A stretch of 64,000 nucleotides of DNA from Ustilago trichophora (taxonomy: Eukaryota > Basidiomycota > Ustilaginomycetes > Ustilaginales > Ustilaginaceae): positions 62,001-126,000 of the forward strand of contig OOIN01000014.1 in the NCBI GenBank assembly GCA_900323505.1. The letters run 5' to 3'. A model generated the notes under the pieces. That model was not told where the DNA came from, did no database searches, and was given only the letters and a program-made list of their open reading frames with translations. A program made the position numbers and the translations under genes. Each line of letters opens with the position of its first letter. The first letter of the stretch is position 1. Positions 62,201-64,000 of this stretch are shown here, in pieces.

Positions 62201-64000
62201 CGGACGCGGCAGCAACCTCCAGCAGCGAGGGCTTTCAAATCGTCGTCCTGGCAGCCTGCTCATCGACACCACCAACCGACAGACGCCTAGTCCCTCCAGT
62301 CGTCTCACCCGCCGCTCTTCGGCTTCTTTTTTAGGCTACAACAAGAGCGACGGTACGAGGTCCACAGGGATCTCACCGCTCGCTCACGGTCGCACACGAT
62401 CGATTTCGCAGTCTTCCTCGCTGGACTTTGCCTCGGCCTTGCCGTCGCAGCTGTCGCAGACGAGGGGGCCAAGGCCGCTGTCGTTGACTGGCTCCGTTCC
62501 GCCCTCGCCTACGCTCAAGGCATTCGAGCCTGATTCGGCGGCCAACTATGAACGCAAGGTGGCGTCGCTCGAAAAGGAGACGATGCGATTGCAGGAGGCG
62601 CTCAAGGATCGTGATGATGAGATTCGGGCGCTTGAGACGACGTTGCGTAGCCGAAGACAGTCGTCGGTGCCCTCTGCCGGCGTGTCACCGTCCAAGGTGG
62701 AACATGGGGCTTCGTCGGATAGTGCAATAGCACGTGGAGACGAGGGAGAGCAGATGCTACTCGCACCTGCTCATCCTGCCGCTAATGGGGTTGAATCGGG
62801 CGCGCTCACTCCTGCTACAGAGAAAGAGCTTGAGGCTATCCGACGTGTCATGGCAGAGAATGCACCCAGTGGTGAGGGAGCAGCCGACTCGAACGGTACC
62901 CAGATGCTGGACGACCTCATGCGATCCATGGCCCGCAAGGAGACACAGCACCGCGAGACAGTCGAAAGCATGTCATCCGAGCTTGCTTCGCTCCGAAAGC
63001 AGAACGAGACGCTCGAGGCGCTGTCGAGGGACCAGATGGCCAACATGTCGCTCGAGATCGAGGAGCTGCGTGCTCAGCTTGCTGCCAAGTCGGTGGCAGA
63101 TGCCGAGGTTCCCAAATCCAGCGCGAGCGGGCGCAGTCTTGCTGACGAACTCAACGCCGCTTCGGTCGCAGAGCACAACGAGGCCCATGCTGCTGCTCAG
63201 GCTGAACTCGAACGTCTCAAGGAGCAACACGCCGCTGCGATCGACTCTCTCAAGCAAGAACACGAAAGCAGCCTGCAGAAGCTGGCGCAGCAGCATGCTG
63301 AGAGCTTGAGTAAGGTCGAGGCATCCACCAGCTCCAGATCGATTTCTGATGGTGATGTTGAGGATGGAACCGACCACGCTGACATGCTGGCGCAGGTCAA
63401 GGCGGGGCATGCTCAAGAGCTCGCCAAGCTTAAGGAAGACGCGAATCTGAGCCTGTCCAAGGCGCTCGAGGCACAAGCTGCTCAGCATCAGAGCATCGTC
63501 GCTGAGCACACTGCCAAGCTGGTCAGCGGGGATGTCGAGTCGAAGCGGACCCTCGAAGCTGCTAAACAGGAGCACAATGCCCAGGTGGAAGCTTTGCGAG
63601 ATAGCCACTCCAAGGCTCTGCAAGAGCTCAAGATGGAGCTTGAGGCCCAACATCTATCAGCTTTGTCTGTAGCAGCACATGAGGCCGAAGCTGCTGCCGC
63701 CGCCAAACATGCCGCCGAACTCGAGAAGCTGCAACAGCAGCATTCTGGCTCTGCGGCACAGTTGGAGGAGCGACTCGCTGCACTCAAGGTCGAGCACGCC
63801 AGTGTGCTGGACAAGCTCAAGTCTGAACACACCGCCAAGCTCGACCGCGCCCTTTTGGATTTGCAAATCGTCAGCAGCGACCGAGACGAGACTCGCCATG
63901 CCTACGAGGAGCTGCACGCCAAGCACCAGGATCTGCTCGCCAAGATCGATATCGATCCCCACGAGGTAGAGACACTGCGAGCCGAATTGAACGATACCAG
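59292..64000 (+). CDS. Kinesin-4 family motor (3' end cut by window)
   Basis: The frame is open from the ATG at 59292 ([20 protein letters not shown]) to the window end, at least 1569 residues. The N-terminal motor begins [11 protein letters not shown] and carries the P-loop [16 protein letters not shown] (Ser replaces the usual Thr after Lys130), switch I [11 protein letters not shown] (256-266) and switch II [12 protein letters not shown] (about 373). The block [20 protein letters not shown], then [20 protein letters not shown] and ARNIKNK, is closest to kinesin-4 (KIF4/KIF21). A Ser/Gly/Pro-rich insertion of about 90 residues (274-366) lies inside the motor before switch II. Long coiled coils follow, interrupted by a Ser-rich linker around residues 950-1100, then further coiled coil to the edge. 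Kinesin-4 motors regulate microtubule plus-end dynamics or act in spindle midzones. No intron is seen in 4.7 kb. Confidence 0.92.
   Translation, partial: [1569 protein letters not shown]

Overview
This window looks like chromosomal DNA of a basidiomycete fungus, most probably a smut (Ustilaginales). The genes are mostly intron-poor with long uninterrupted reading frames. The few introns are short, with GTAAGT/GTGAG-type donors. Several proteins carry the long Ser/Pro/Gln/His-rich disordered tails common in smuts, and 5' flanks are pyrimidine/purine-rich. The organism is inferred from gene style and family resemblance, not from a database search.

Layout. 1-5766: ATP10 (mitochondrial ATP synthase assembly, cut by the window start), a Chs4/Skt5-type chitin synthase activator ending in a CAAX box, and a Nudix hydrolase. 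5767-11223: a 5.4 kb stretch with no convincing gene. 11224-15064: a four-finger C2H2 transcription factor with micro-exons, then eIF2B-alpha. 15778-18033: an apparently intact pogo/Fot1-type DNA transposon (DD35D). 18133-23334: DRS1-type DEAD-box helicase and ornithine aminotransferase, divergent. 25735-32160: a twin-CX9C Emi1-like protein, a second C2H2 factor whose fingers match the first, and an unrecognised Ser-rich protein. 33663-35849: glycyl-tRNA synthetase with two in-frame starts. 36154-37819: an intact Tc1/mariner-IS630-type transposon (DD34E) with long inverted repeats. 37822-41059: a repeat island containing a gene fragment, a MITE, GC-rich palindromic repeats and a tRNA-like sequence. 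41060-46032: WrbA-type quinone oxidoreductase, LIS1/PAC1 and PEX13. 46880-53023: a 2047-residue RING-H2 protein. 53162-57172: DAHP synthase, NC2-beta and a PTS1-bearing enoyl-CoA isomerase/hydratase. 59292-64000: a kinesin-4 running off the window end.

The genes are mainly housekeeping and do not form a pathway cluster. Some functional links exist: PEX13 and the SKL-tailed enoyl-CoA enzyme are both peroxisomal; ATP10, the Emi1-like protein and the longer GlyRS form point to mitochondria; LIS1 and the kinesin are microtubule-motor genes; eIF2B-alpha, GlyRS and DRS1 belong to translation or ribosome assembly. The two C2H2 factors have identical recognition helices in three of four fingers, so they may share DNA targets.

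The least ordinary part is the 36-40 kb transposon and repeat island. It holds a young and a decayed copy of one transposon family side by side, plus a family of short perfect GC-rich palindromes that I cannot assign to a known class.
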